From Chlamydomonas reinhardtii (lineage: Eukaryota; Chlorophyta; Chlorophyceae; Chlamydomonadales; Chlamydomonadaceae): a stretch of DNA of 64,000 bases. Made by a program: the position numbers and the translations under genes. Positions 45,732 through 60,700 of the stretch are shown here, piece by piece (positions within the stretch are counted from its first letter, which is position 1; each line of letters begins with the position of its first letter). Under the pieces are notes generated by a model. The model was given only the letters and a program-made list of their open reading frames with translations. It did no database searches and was not told the origin of the DNA. Where the stretch lies: positions 1,095,868 through 1,159,867 of the forward strand of contig NC_057009.1 in assembly GCF_000002595.2 (NCBI RefSeq), read 5' to 3'.

Positions 45732-48342
45732 GGCGACGGGGCACGCGAGCGGTAGAGCGCTTAGCTTTAGGCAAGGCTCGCATGCCGTACATGAGTGAGC
45801 TCTTGTGATGAGCACACGTTGTCGTACGTGTGTGACGGTGCGTGTGAGTGCCATAATATTTACAGCTTGATCTGATACCTCTATGCATCCATGTACATGT
45901 CGGCGGGAGGGGTTATAGTTCCAGATACTGCCACTGTGGTAGAAGGCAGCGACAGGCACAGGCACAGGCTGACAAGTGTTCCCCGGTCACGGGAAAATGG
46001 GCTGAGCCCCTCCACAGTCTGAGGCCGAACAACGTCATCGCCCGGCTGAAAAGCCGTGTTAATGAGCCCAAGTCTTGATTCAGATGGGCGGTGTGCAAAT
46101 TAGCCCGCACCTTCGCGCTGTGGCTAGCACCCGCGGCATGCCACGTGCAAACAAGACCGAATTGCTGGGCGGCCAGGGATTTCATACAGGGTGTGCGCCT
46201 CGCTATCGCCAACTCGTGCTCCGGCCAAGTCCAAGGTGTCTTGCAATGACGTGCAGAATGCGTGTGTACCGTACATGCCTGGGCGTGCGTGGGACATTTC
46301 TGCAGGGCAATGCCCGTGCCTGGGTATCTTTCCCAATGCGCATGAGGCCCCCAGTATGAAGGCAGCTTTGACTGTGCCTGGAGCACGCGCGCGATGGAGC
46401 ACCGCTTTCGCGCGCACTTGCCGGCATGCCAATAAATGTGTCAATGAGGCCGTGGAGACCTGTGAGCGACTCATGCGGCCCCAAAATGCCACGTCAGTGC
46501 ATAAGCATCCACCCGTGCGCGCACGTAAAAGTAGGTGGGCGGGGATTGCCGGGCCGTTTGCTGCGTTTCTGTATGTGTGCGCACAGAGTGGCATGGCGGG
46601 CCTGAGCAAGTGTGCACGCGCGTAGACTGCCAATCGCCGGATGCGAGCGGTGTTGGCGGCGGGCCGGGCTGCAGTACGCTGGGTTGCAGTCAGTTGTCAC
46701 GTGGGTCGTGACGCGATGCATCGCATGAAGCCGTCGGCGTGTCAGCACCTGCCAGATTGGGTGGGCCGGTATGGCAGGTGTGTGGAGCAGGCAGGGTGGC
46801 CCACCCTCTCCAGTCGTGTGTGGGCTCGGATGTGGATGCGCAAGGAAGTACAGGGGGGCCAAGAGCGCCTGCAAGGTCGAAGAATTTGGGAATGAACTCT
46901 TGCTAGTGAAAGAGACGATAATGTGTTGGGCGGGTCGGGTGTACTTCTCCATGCGCGTGAATCGCGCCCGAGTGTATAATTGGTCAGCTTGAGTAACGGC
47001 GGTGGTTGCGCATAGGACGGCGGGAAGCAGGTCGCGAAAGTCGAGGTGTATATGGTTGCCCTGTGCCTGCTGTGCTTGTGATTGACAGCGGGACGCGGCT
47101 AGACACAGCGGGCGGTGCCTGCACAAAGTACAAACCGACCCTGGTTGTGTCCGGGAGATGAGGTAGTTTCGGTGCCTTCGGCATCAGACAGTGGCGTGGG
47201 CGCAGCCCACTTTTCCATTGAGAGGAGAGCGCTTTTTATCGCGCTTCCAGGGCCTTTGTCATGCGAGAGACATAAGAGAGTAGTGCTGCATTTCGTTGGT
47301 TCACGGGAGAGTGGTGTACGTTTGTGAGGACGCCAAGGCACGCGTCCATACTAGAGCCGACAGGGTATTTGATGCTGCATGTGAGTGACCGCCTGCCCGT
47401 GCGGCGCCTCCGCAACCCTTGGATATTGCGGCCACCGCCGCTTATCCACGTGGGTAGGGCGTGCGCGCGAATGAGAGGGGGCGGGACGCCAGCTTGCACA
47501 GTGGCGTGCAAGTTTGCACGCATGGCGGGCTGGCACCCTGAAGGAGTGAGTGTAACAGGATGGTGCGCGAGAGCGAGCGTAAGAGCGGGAGCCGGGCTAC
47601 CGTTACTGCAGGGAACGCGGCCGCTGGCCAACCCACACGGCGTGCGAGAGGGCCCGATGCAGCTCTGGATAAAGAGCTATGAGCGCGCTGGCCAGATGGT
47701 GAAATGTAATTGTGGCTGAGACGTGCCGCCGACATGCAGCAAAATGGCAGAGCCTCGAAGGAGGGCGCCTGGGTCTCGTGCTGGGCCAGGCTGGGCTGGT
47801 GCCTGTCGGAGAAGCAGCCTGACCCACCGCCGCCGGCTGCGGCTACACAGCTGTGAACGGCTGCACAGGACGAATGGTCACTGCATCCGGCGCTGAGGTG
47901 ACAGGAGGTGGCAGGAGGTGGTGACATGAACGTGAACGTGCAGCGTAATGGAAAGTGCCCGTTTTACAGGGCTCCAAAGCTGTCGGTAAGGTCCTGCTTG
48001 GCGTCCCCTCAAATGATTCCAACACAGACCTTGGTCGACATTCACCCGCGCCTCCCCGCCTCCCGACTCAAACCCCATTGCGGTTCGGTTCGACAGGCAT
48101 GGCATTATGAAGGACACAGTACGCGCACGAGTCGCAGGAGCCGTGGAGCACAACAGAACGACAGGCTGTGGCACCGGGCCTGCACTCGCAATGGTGCGCC
48201 TCGTACGGCGCCTTGAAGTTACGCAGCAGCCCCGCACACGCACACACGTGCGGCGGCCCTGCACACCTAGCGAACAGCCGACCCAGATGCCGTAAAAAAA
48301 ACATGCCAATATGATACGAAAAGAATGGATTCAGGCTCAGGC
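45732..48342. other. Convergent intergenic region, starch synthase / beta-helix gene
   Basis: About 2.6 kb without a supportable gene; open frames here are short and lack family features. On the plus strand TGTAA occurs at 47551 and 47706, far from the starch synthase stop. On the minus strand TGTAA at 47968-47964 would end the beta-helix gene about 375 nt after its stop. Confidence 0.5.
47964..47968 (-). terminator. TGTAA poly(A) signal of the beta-helix gene
   Basis: TTACA on the plus strand, that is TGTAA on the minus strand, about 375 nt past the stop codon at 48343. Confidence 0.45.
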
Positions 48343-51300
48343 TCACATGTCCACGATGCCCCCTTCCAACGCCGCAACGTCGCCACTGCATTTCGTGGCG
48401 CGCACCACCACACGGCTACCCTCGCCCTGGGCCCGGATCAGCGGCGGCGGAGGCGGCGGCACCTCGCCCGCAGCCCCGTCAGCACTGATGGCTGGTGCAG
48501 GCGCCGGCTGGTCCGCCGGCGCGCCAGTCACCTGTGACAACGGAAAGGAGCAGATGGAATGGGGACACGCCTACATACGATACACGTCACCTGCGGTCTC
48601 CCTCGGTCCATACCAGCTGGGACCATTCTGTGCCCCGCAGTCCGCAGCTCTCCAGCCCCGCAGCTCCCCAGCCCGCAGCTCCCCAAGCTCCCCAAGCCCC
48701 CCCCAGTCCCCGAGTCCCGCAGTCCCGCCGCGTCTATCGCACCTCGCATCCATCCAGCTCTGCCTCCGCGCCGCCCACCACGTGCACGCCCGCCCCCGCG
48801 TTGGCCGCCAGCTGGCAGCCCGCCAGCTGCGCCCGGCTGCCGCTGCCCCCCGCCATGAGGCCCGAGATGCCGTTGCCCTGCAGCGTGCAGCCCTGCGTGC
48901 GGCGGGGGTAAGGGCACACGGGTAGGGGGGCTTGAAGGCTTAGCGGCTGGACTCATCCGCTTGGCGCAGGTAGGGGCGCGGCTTGAGGTGCCCTGACGAG
49001 ATCCTCATATCGGATGCTGGTACGGGCGTGCCCAAGAGGCATGCCTGCGTGTCGCGCTGCCGGCCCCAGCCCACCGGCCACAAAGGCGATCAGGCGCACG
49101 CTTCCATCCCGCTGCACACACCCCAACCGACGGTATGCTGCCTGTTCCCACAGCCTTCGGCCAACGCCGTCCTACCCCCTAGCGCCCACCCGCCTCACGC
49201 CTCACGCCTCACGCCGCACCTGCAGCTTCACCGCCGCCCCGCTGAGCACGTACGCGCCGCTCTGCCCGTTGCCGCTGAGCACGCAGCGCTGCAGCTCCGC
49301 TACACTGCCGCGCCCGCGCGCCTGCAACCCCTGCCGCTCCACTGAATGCGTCAGCCTGCAGGGGGACAACATGAGCGGGAGGGAGCAGGGGTGCTAAATT
49401 GCCACGCTTTGAAGGCAAGAGGTGACCACGCCGGTGGACCACATGCCATTGCCCATGTCCTGCCCCAGCGCGTCCTGCCGCCTGCCCCCTAGTCCCCACC
49501 CGGCCGCACCTGCTGTCCTGCAGCAGCACGCCGGCGCCCTGCTCCACAAACACGTTGCTCTCCGTGGCGCCGTCCACCACCAGCCGCTGCGCCTCCACGC
49601 GGCTGCCGGGCCCCTGCGCCACCAGGCCGCAGAACAGCCCGCTGCGCAGCAGCTCGCTGGAGCTCAGCACCGCGCTGGCGCCGCCGCCCACATGCACACA
49701 CGTGCCTGCTCGTGACGTGTCCACATGAGCAAAGGGCCACAGGTGTGCACGTAGCCCAGGTCAGCATAGGTACAACAGTACCCGCCCTTCAGCAGCCCTT
49801 CAAGCATCCCAAAGCCCGACCCGGTCGCAGCTCATGCAGTCATGCGCTCCCTCAAGCGTGTCTCATCAGGCCCGCCCTCACCCGCCGTGTCCGCCACACG
49901 GCAGTGGTGCACCGCCACCACCACGCCCGGCCCCAGCGCCAGCACGCCCGCGCCGCCGCTGCCCGCCACCTCGCTGTGCCATAGCTCCGCCCGCGCGCCG
50001 CCGCCCACCAGCAACGCCACGTGCGGGCACGGGTTGACCAGCCGGCAGCGCGTGAGGCGCGCCGTGCCGCCCAGCACCGACACCAGCCCGATGTCCACAC
50101 GCTGTGGCGACGGTGCAGGAGCCGCCGCCGCCGCCGCCGCCGCGCCGGCGGCTTCACCCGCGGTGGCGACGTTTGGATTCGTGGAGGTGGAGGCGGAGGA
50201 TGAGGAGGCGGAGAAGGAGGAGGGCACGGCGCGGGCTGCCTCGATGGTCAGGTCTGACAGCAGCACGTTGCGGCCGGTGACCTGCAGCGCCTGGTCGGGC
50301 CGTAGGTGCAGGTGCCCGTTCACCAGCGTCACCTGCGGAGGAGAGAGAGCGACGGGGATGCGAACAGGCAAGGGATCAGGGCGCGACGAGGTATGTGCGC
50401 GCATTGAACATGAGACCAGTTCGCACGTGCAGTATACCGAACTTCCGAGCGCCCAGCACCCAGCCTTTGTAGACATCCCCGTGCCACCACGCCAGTACAC
50501 AGCGCCCCCGCCTCACGTTGTTGCCGCTGATACGGAGCAGCTGCTGCTGCGCGGCCCCAGTGCCGCCGCTGTTGCCGCTGCTGCCGCCGCCGCCGCTGGT
50601 GTGGGGCTTGAGCGGCCCCGAGAAGGTGAGGCCGCCCAGGTCCACCACCACCGCCTTGTTGAGCACACGCAGCAGGTCAGCCAGCTCCTGCGGCAGTCGC
50701 ACGTGCCGCATTGAGGAGGAGGACGACATGGCACGAGCAGACGCGGGACTAGTACGGTACATGGAGCCCACGTATTTTCATTGGTCGTCTGTTGCGTTGC
50801 TTGCCAGTGCGGCTGACGGCTTATCCCGTCCAGCTGCCCATGGCCCCAATCGCCGTCCATTAAAACACAACATCGCCCCACGCTATCGACCCTGCACCCA
50901 CCTGCAGTGACCCAGACCGCGGCGACACACGCGCCTCCCGCGCTGCCCGGCACACGGCCACCAGCCGGGCTATCTCCAGTGGCTTCAGCCCGCCTCCTGC
51001 TGCGGCCGCCGCGCCCGCCGCCGGCCCGCCCGCCGCTGGCCCGCCTCCAGGCCCGGATCCAAGGACAGGTGCCGCCGCCCTCAGTGCTTGGATCTGCTCG
51101 TCACTGATGAGAGCTAGATCCAAGGCTGAGCTGTAACCCAGGTCTCGAACGAGCGCTAGGCCCACGTGCGGCCCCAGCGACGCCGCCTTGAGCGGCTCCT
51201 TGGCGTCCTCTTGCAGCGGCACGTCGTCCCAGCTCCTGCGTCATGATGATATAGTGTGCCCGCAAGTAATTAAGGTTGTCAGTGTTAACGTGTGACGTGG

Positions 51301-51812
51301 GTGCCCCTGGCTGGGCGCTCGGGTAGGCACCGGCAGGCAGGGGCTGCAAGTGGGTCACAGCAGTGCGCCCCTTGACTTTATGGCTCGACAACCACCAAGC
51401 ATCTAGACAGCCGAACAGGACCTCGGCCGTCGACCTTGGGCATCTACTTCATCCTAGCTCTCCCTGCCTACAGCCCTCATGCTTGCCTGACGGTAGAGGG
51501 GGTCGGTTTGGGGGGGGGCTCGGCGAAGTGGCTCGGCAGCCCCAGCGCAGCCCCGTGCCGCTCCCGAACGTGCTGACTAGCTGAAGGACCCGCGTCTGCG
51601 CTTGCACCTTCGCAACTAGTCAGCGCAGAGGCCTCTCCGGCCGCGTCTGCAGGCGTCGTCCTCAACCCGCGCAGCGATGGCCCGAGCATGTCAAGCGCTG
51701 CGGACATGACAACGACTTGGCCAAGACGACATGCTTGCAACCTTTCTTGCAAGTGTCTGCGAGTTACAATCGAGACCAGGGTAGGGTCACGGAGTTTGCA
51801 CGTTGCAGCCAT
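48343..51812 (-). CDS. Right-handed parallel beta-helix repeat protein
   Basis: Eight predicted exons: 51812-51487, 51235-50902, 50687-50517, 50332-49882, 49705-49510, 49355-49220, 48892-48743, 48531-48343 (TGA), 650 residues, all phases consistent. Residues 1-220 hold an unplaced N-terminal region whose second exon (LGYSSALDLALISDEQIQAL) could be a small helical SAM-like module. From about residue 250 there are repeated turns such as NVLLSDLTIE, ARLTRCRLV, AELWHSEVAGSGGAGV, AVLSSSELLRSGLFCGL, VAELQRCVLSGNGQSGAYV and AQLAGCQLAANAGAGV. This is the PbH1/pectate-lyase-like pattern of stacked short strands with a Gly/Asn turn. No catalytic lyase residues were recognised, so a binding or scaffold role is as likely as an enzyme. 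Intron 1 needs a GC-AG donor (AG|GCAAGC). Upstream of 51812 is a divergent promoter shared with RPL37A. Confidence 0.7.
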
Positions 51813-52751
51813 GGCAGGGTGACTTACCGCCCTAGCGCCAAGCCGAGAACCTGCAGTGAGGCATTCATAGTCTCTGACGTGGCCGCAAGGCTAGTCCGGC
51901 CCCAGCATGCGCCCCAGAACTTTCAAGGTTGATTCTTTCTTATAGGCACTCGCTTGTTGGCCTCAGTTCAACATCCGACTTGTTACCACGTCCATATTTG
52001 TAGCTGGTAAATAGATATGCGGTGTTGCATGTTTTGGTCGGCGCCCACCACTCCTGGGGCATCTCCGCGCACCGCGTGCAGGCGCGCGCCGATACCCCGT
52101 ACAGGGGCCCGCCCAACCTCCTCGTTCCCAAAGTCTGCCACCACCCCACTGTGCCCGAGGGCCTCCATTACTACTACTTCATATCGCACCTCTCGGTCTA
52201 GTACCGCGCGGCACAGCATGAACGGGGACAGGCTTGGTGGTGTCGCAAGCGCGAGGGTGCAGATATTGAAGGTGTACAGCACGCACGTTGGGCAACTGAA
52301 AGCTGTACTATGCCTCCAAGCAACGTATACACATGCAGGACAACGCGTGTAATCACCGGACGCGGACTGTTGGTGCTCAGGTGTGCGGCATGGAGGGGCA
52401 TGGCGGACATCAGCTCGGTGACCCATAGCTGGAGCCATCCGCCCCTCGACATCCGCTGACTCGCAAAGTACCGTATATTGCATTTGTCATCAATCGCCTG
52501 TAAGGCTTCCCACCGTGTCACTTGCAGGGGAAATGTAGGATGGTGCCAAGCCCGGAGGAGGACGCCTATGCAGATACCACATATTATGATTATATAGGCG
52601 ATTTCACCCACGCAAAAGTTATGCACAACCAGGTTTTGGCTGGTTTGGCGAAGGCCGAAGGGCTCATGCAACCGATTGCGCCTCGCCCGGGGCTCTCAAG
52701 TCGGTGCGCACATTCCTGGCTCCCTCTTTCCTCTAGAAGTGCCGAGCAAAG
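51813..52751. promoter_or_regulatory. Divergent promoter region, beta-helix gene / RPL37A
   Basis: 939 bp between the two predicted start codons. The RPL37A side has an AT-rich patch (ATATTATGATTATATAGG, 52580-52597) suitable for a core promoter. Minus-strand open frames of up to 166 codons cross the middle but show no recognisable motif. Confidence 0.5.
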
Positions 52752-54839
<2,088 letters not shown>

Positions 54840-54859
54840 ATGCCTCTCAACCTGTGCTG

Positions 54860-54864
54860 TGTAA
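54860..54864 (+). terminator. TGTAA poly(A) signal of RPL37A
   Basis: TGTAA 20 nt after the stop codon, implying a very short 3' UTR, as expected for a highly expressed ribosomal protein gene. Confidence 0.8.
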
Positions 54865-55726
54865 CGTGTTGCGGGTTTTACTCATGGCCACCAGCGTTAC
54901 AGCGTGCTCCCGTGCATGCGGGGTAAGGGGACCGTGCCCGCCTCAGTGGACATGCTGGGGGCAGCGCGGGATGCACAGCAGCAGGGGCTTGGAGGCGCGA
55001 GGGTTACAGCCGTAGATTCGATCAGCTAGCGAAGGTGGGCCGACTGCTTGCACAGGGGATGGAAGACAAGGGGAGATAATGTGAGCGTGCAAGCATGCAG
55101 AGACCATTGAGTGCTGCCATCGGCTGCAAATCCTTCCAGTCCAAAGTCCAGCAATCCTTGCACAGCAAATCGAGGCCGAGCTTAAAATATGTGCAGCACG
55201 GCGTTGTAACGCAAGCCTGGGCACGGGAGCTCCAGAGTCTACGCACGAAGGCAGTCAGGGCAGTAGCACACGAAGCAAGGCGTTGTCCGCCGTTGTCCGT
55301 ACAATACGGTATACCGCTATGATTCGGCTTGAGCACGAGGCACAGCTCGTCATTGGGCTCAGCAGTCATGAGGCTCAATAAAAGTAGTGAACGTACATGG
55401 CAGTGCGCGTAGTTCATCAGTCCCAGAGCTAGGTCTCCTGACCTTCAGGAGGCGCAGGCACATCCCGGCGCGAGCGTTGCGGGCAAGGCGGGCATTGCAG
55501 GGAATCATGCCTGACACGGCTGAGTATAAAGCTGACCCCCGGCCCCCGATGCGCCAACCTCGTTGTTGCAGACTTGCAGAGACACACAGTATGCCTGAAG
55601 CTGACCAGCCAGCAATGCAGGACGACCCATCAGGGCAGGAATCTGGTTACCGGTCGCCACATTGCCGCTGTACATTGTCACGTGGCCCCTGTACAGCCGA
55701 GCAGAGCATTCCAGAAATTACAGGCC
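54865..55726. other. Intergenic region without a recognised gene
   Basis: Nothing supportable seen apart from short open frames; the L1-like fragment with its target duplication begins at 55727. Confidence 0.5.
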
Positions 55727-55737
55727 CTTATCGCTGC

Positions 55738-57691
55738 CGGGGCCGGCGTCGCCTCAAGAGGCGGCCGACCGGTTTGCGGCGGCGGTGGCCCTTCTCCCCG
55801 CTGGCTGGGCTGCCGCCGCGCGTGCCGCCCAGCTGGCTCTGGGGCGTGCCGCCGCGCTGCCGCTCCCGGTGGCCGACATCGTGAGTGCTACGGCGGAGTC
55901 GGTGCAACAGGTGGTGCGGGGGCTTGGATGGTTGCAGTGCGGGGGGCCGCCCATCCTGCTCACTGCCTACACGGTGAAGGCAGGGACCGTGCTGCAAATG
56001 GCTCCACAGTTAGCCGCCCTGAAGGCTAAGCATTTGCAATATGTGTGCGACGCGGGTGTGTCGGGGGAGGAGGCTGCCCTGGCGGCGGGGGCCTTCGTGT
56101 GCACCTTGGCCCGTGTCACGATTTATGGTGTGCAAACGCCCTTCTGACGTGCCCTGCTGGTTGTCGAGCTAAGGCTGCGCGGTCTGTGCTCCAGCAAACC
56201 CGCAGACAGGCGGTGCGGTTGAGATTCATCCTTCTAAGAATCTCGGGTGGCTTACACGAGCGAGCCCTAACGGCTCCGCAAATGTGCCCTTGCCGTTACA
56301 TACACACTGGGCGCACGGTCTTGCCTCAGTGCGGGTCTAATGTCTGTGAAAACGCTTATCAAGTTATAACAGATTGAAAAGCTCGAGACAAAGACAAGCT
56401 TTGCTCGAGCGTGCAAAGGCTATATAAGAGGTCCCAATCACGAATGGGCCCCATCCCGCCTTCGCACACAGCTGGCACTCAGGCCTCCGGGCCGTTTCTA
56501 CCAGCTCTCGCGCTGCATTGCTCACACTTATGGCTAAGCAACACACTTAATAATGCTGCTCTGAGACTGAGCAGCCTGCAGATACGCAAAGATACGCAAC
56601 ACACGTCCTAAGCTGACGTGCGCAAAACCCTGAGCACGGGCGTGGCAAAACCCACCTCAGTCGAGTCTGGAGTCGGGGTTTTGTCCCTCCTGCCACTGCT
56701 CATGCTCGCAACGCGTCAATTAACAGTCTGGTGACACGCCATGCACGGTAACACGCTAGGGCGTGACACCCGCTTGTGGTCGTTGAAATGGGAGAATCAT
56801 CATAGTAAGCACTGTGGCGTGTGGCCGCCAACGCTTGCTGGGCGTTTCCACGGCATGCTAGCGAGCGTGCGCGCGGCGTTGCTGTTGACCCGTGTTGGGC
56901 GTGTGGGGTTGACAGGCAGGATGGGGACCGGCGTCACTGTTTTTGGGACTGCCCTGTTGCGCTGTCCCTGCGGGAAAACATGGGGATGGCTATGGGTTTC
57001 ATGCCAGAGGATGCTTTAAGTGCCTTCTCTCGTGAGGAGTTGTGGTTGGTGCGCCCGCCTGCGGGGCTTGTGCCACCTGTGTGGGATGTGGTGTGTCTCG
57101 CTGCTATGTCTGCCCTGGACTTTGGTCGGCAGCGTATGGTTATGGCCGGGCTGGCGGCGCGAGCGAAGCTGCCGTCGGCCCGGGTGCTGAGCATTGGACT
57201 TGCCGTCGTAGCTGACTTCTGGGGACTTTGGGTATCAGGCCAAAGGGTTGGGACACTTTCATCTCTCGGGCTGTTGGTGAAGGCATGGTATTGCGCTTGC
57301 CGTATGACGCTGATTCCCCGCCTCCCTCGCCATGATAGCCATGAGAGGTTGTGAGTGGTTGGTGGCTTTGTGTGTGGGCAGGACGCACGTGTGGGCGACC
57401 GTTCTAGTGCCTGGACGCTTGCGCCCTGGTGAGTGCGTGCGCTGTGCGTGTGTGCTGCGGCCTGGACGATTCCCGGCACTCCTGTGCCTAGGCTTGTGGC
57501 GTTGAGGCACAGCGGTGGGGCTCTGGCGGGTTGAGGCTTGGCTAGGACTCACTGTGCGCGGAGTCACACGGACTTTGACCGGGAGGGTTTGCAGCAAAGT
57601 CGGGGTTGGTGGAGTCAAGTTGGGCCCTGATAGCATTTGATGGCTCGGCGTCTTCGGGTGCTGGGACTGTCCCCTCTGTAACATCCGCATT
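55738..57691 (+). mobile_element. L1-like LINE, 3' fragment, copy 2, interrupted by a solo-LTR-like element
   Basis: Target duplication CTTATCGCTGC at 55727-55737 and 57692-57702. Without the insert at 56114-56768 it is about 1.3 kb and matches copy 1 (33145-34697) closely, including the ...ACATCCGCATT 3' end. It starts about 220 bp further into the element than copy 1. The coding remnant shows the complete HCFWDCPVALSL ending of the C-terminal knuckle, intact where copy 1 has a stop. It lacks about 25 bp near 57227 that copy 1 has at 34199-34223. Confidence 0.75.
56114..56768. mobile_element. Solo-LTR-like element, 655 bp
   Basis: Ends are TGTCACG and CGTGACA, an inverted repeat of the TG...CA type, flanked by the 4-bp duplication CCCG (56110-56113 and 56769-56772). 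Copy 1 of the host LINE shows the empty site. A TATATAAG box lies at 56421-56428. There is no internal coding region, so it fits a solo LTR of a Gypsy- or Copia-type element. It is younger than the LINE fragment it sits in. Confidence 0.6.
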
Positions 57692-57702
57692 CTTATCGCT
57701 GC

Positions 57703-60700
57703 ATAATTCCTAGCAAGCTCTTGCCATGGATTCAGGCTGGGGCGCACGCCCTGGAAGCCTTGGCCAGGCTGAGGCCCCCCGAGTGACCCTCGGCTTGAGC
57801 TGCGGCGGTCGCTGGACGTGGACTGGTGGTCAGCTGCGGAGGCCAGCAGCGGCGCTGAGTACCGTTCTGTAAGAATCTTCCCGGCAGCTTGTGTCCTCGG
57901 TCCTGCATTGACCGTTGCCCTTTGCACCGTCTCCCCCTGTACGAAGCCCGGGAGTCCCACGGCAAGCCCTCACATCCCTGTCAGTTCCTGTAGTTAAAGG
58001 TTTGCCACATTGGGGGGGGGGGGGGGCTGTAAATTCCAGCCCCAACTAGGGGGGCTTACAACACTTGCTTCAAACAGCGAGGGAGTACCGTACACCAACC
58101 TTAAACAACCTCTCCTCATGTCCGCACCCTCTCTCTTGAGGGAGGCTGTCGTGCTTTTGGGGTTGTAAGCACCCCTGGTTGTACGGTGATGGAGCGGGCA
58201 TCGGCCTGACCCCCCTCCAAATGTGCTGGTTGACGAATGCGCAGACAGGGCTCGGGAGGCCGTAATGGAACGCCCGTATGCGCGTTCTTACAGTGCCCTT
58301 TACGGGTGCGACATGCCCCCATGGTTGTGTGATGGGACAGTGTCAAGGCAGTTTGGCGAAGTCCCGTAGGGTGCAGCTGATTTCCAGACCCCAGCAGATG
58401 GCAAACAGTGCGACATGCCCCCATTGTGTGAGGGTCGTCCGTGGCTCTCGCCAACGCGGCGTCCCCACACGCGAGCAATGTGTTGAGCTTGCGCCTAGGA
58501 CAGATGACCACTCTGAACGGTGTAACAGGGCTAGCACTAAGACAGGACGCGTTCGTACAGTGCCCTCCATGGGTGCGACTTGCCCCCACGTTCTTAGGCG
58601 TTCTTACATACATGGCATGTATGTCAAGGATCCCACGGCACGTGACAGCGCGCAGCACCCTTAGCACGGAGGGCTCTCCGGTTGCTCGCACCCTCAATGC
58701 GTGTCACGACCTGGCGCTAAGCCGCTTTTAGAAGCCTTTGGGAGTGCGATTAGGAAGCACGAGAAGGGCCTTCGTGGCAACTTCAACATCTGCGGCACGC
58801 CGTGTAAGGGGCTCCTCCTATGTGGGGGTCAATCCAGTGGTGGGCGCCCCTGCTTGTCTCCTCGGTTGCCTTACATCATTGTCTGTGTCGCCATTCGCAG
58901 GGGATGCGGTCGCACATTCCTCGGCCGTTGTCAAGACACAGTCAATCCCTACTCACTCTAGCCCTCAGACAATCGACGTCACCCACTGCCATACAATTCA
59001 GTGCCAATGCCTCGCAACCAACTGCACACTAGCAACTCACAACCAATGTATTGACCCGCCAGGTGCATGGGCAGCAGCACACACTCACCCCCACATGCCA
59101 CCAACGCAACGACATTGCCGCGTGCGTATATGGGGGCGTGATATGTGCGCTCAGTTCTGCCAGTGCCACCCCCACGCACGCCTGTGCGGCATAAATTTAT
59201 TGTGCAATACCCTTATCAAGAGAGAACACATCCCAAGGGGCAGCTACAGTCGGGCCCCGAGCTACGGGTACCACAGTTCTACGTATCCATTCAGCATGCC
59301 AGGAAGAACTACATCGCCGCCCAGCGCGAAGTGCAATGACAACCGCCATAATGCGTTACTTAAAGGTAGTGTGTCGTAAGTACACCAAGTTCTTGGCCAC
59401 AATGTGATGCAGAAATAACCCGGCGAGCGGACACCTCACGTGCCCCAGCGCCCTTCCAACACACACGTCGCCCTTCTCCCCACGACTTTGTTGCTGCCAC
59501 GCCACCAGCAGGTCCCTGTGACCAATGCAATCTACACCTCGGGTTCAGTTCCAGCGTCCTGGCAGTTTCACTTCACATGCACAACCGTAACTCCGGCCAG
59601 AGAAAGAATTCACTTTACGCCGCTCAACGTCACATCCACAGCAGCATGCTGCAGTGAGCCCAAGGAAACAAGATAAATGTGTTTGTCAGGAAGGTTCACT
59701 GCCCTCCGCCAATTCACCTGGCTGCGCCATGTCGCAACACTCGAACACTCCATTACACCTCTTGAGGCGAGCGCTGGCATGTGTATTGCACACTTGCGCT
59801 ATAGGCCCGAACCCCGTTCCCATGCTCGATTTCTGCATTCCTCCTCAAGTGCGAACGCACATTCACAACTTGCTTGGCAGGATTGCGGAATTGCAGAATG
59901 CAAGCCAAGCAGCCCCTCCGCCCGCTAAGCGCCGCCAGCCGAGGCCCGGCCCCAATGCAGCTCACTATACAAGAGTATATAAATAAAGTCCCGGCGCGTG
60001 CACGTCCAGCCGATGCCAATGCACAGATCCAAACCAGGACACGCCAATCCGACCTTGCGTTGTGCGCGCCATCAGTGCAAGCCCTTTCGCCCATCGCTCT
60101 CGCCACGCACGGCATGCGCGCACATATCCCGAACCCAAAGACGCCCTGCGAGCCCCAAGCTTGCCACGCGACCTATGTGCTGGCAAAATGCCCAGCCCGT
60201 GCGTTTGCGCAATGCTACAGTGACACTGGACAGGGCGGGCACGTGTGTATGTGTGTATGGGCGGGAGCGCGCCGCCAGCAGTGGGCGGTGTGTGTATGTG
60301 TACTTCTTGCGCGCCGCCTGCCCTTGTGCCAGCGCCCCGAGGGCCCACGCAATGCCGCTCCGATTGTTGTAGCCTAACTTGCCCTCCGTCACCACCGCTC
60401 CGCCGCAAAAGGTCTGCCTAGCTCGCAGCTACCTTCACCTACCTGCCTGTGTCCACGTAATTGGAAGAACACAAGCGGGCCTTGACGAGCGCCCTTAGGT
60501 CCGGCCGAAAGATAGCTTGCTGCACGCTACGGGTTTGCTCAAATGGACTAGCGCCACCCCAATATCGCGGATGTCCGGATGCCGCCCAGCCAACCGCTAC
60601 TCAAACAGCTCTCACACGTGGAGGCTTCACCTGAATGCCCACACACAAATCCACAGCCACCCAGATGTCCTGGTCCCTCAGCCGTCATTTCGTAGGTTTA

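Noticed and set aside
51983-52483. 166-codon minus-strand open frame upstream of RPL37A
   Set aside because: No recognisable motif, no homology that I know, and it sits in the expected promoter interval of two divergent genes.
56114-56768. MITE or other DNA transposon reading of the 655-bp insert
   Set aside because: TG...CA ends, 4-bp duplication and an internal TATA box fit a solo LTR better, though the choice is not final.
58738-59379. 213-codon plus-strand open frame
   Set aside because: It lacks an ATG at its start, is rich in His, Cys and Thr with no ordered pattern, and has no splice support or neighbours to explain it.
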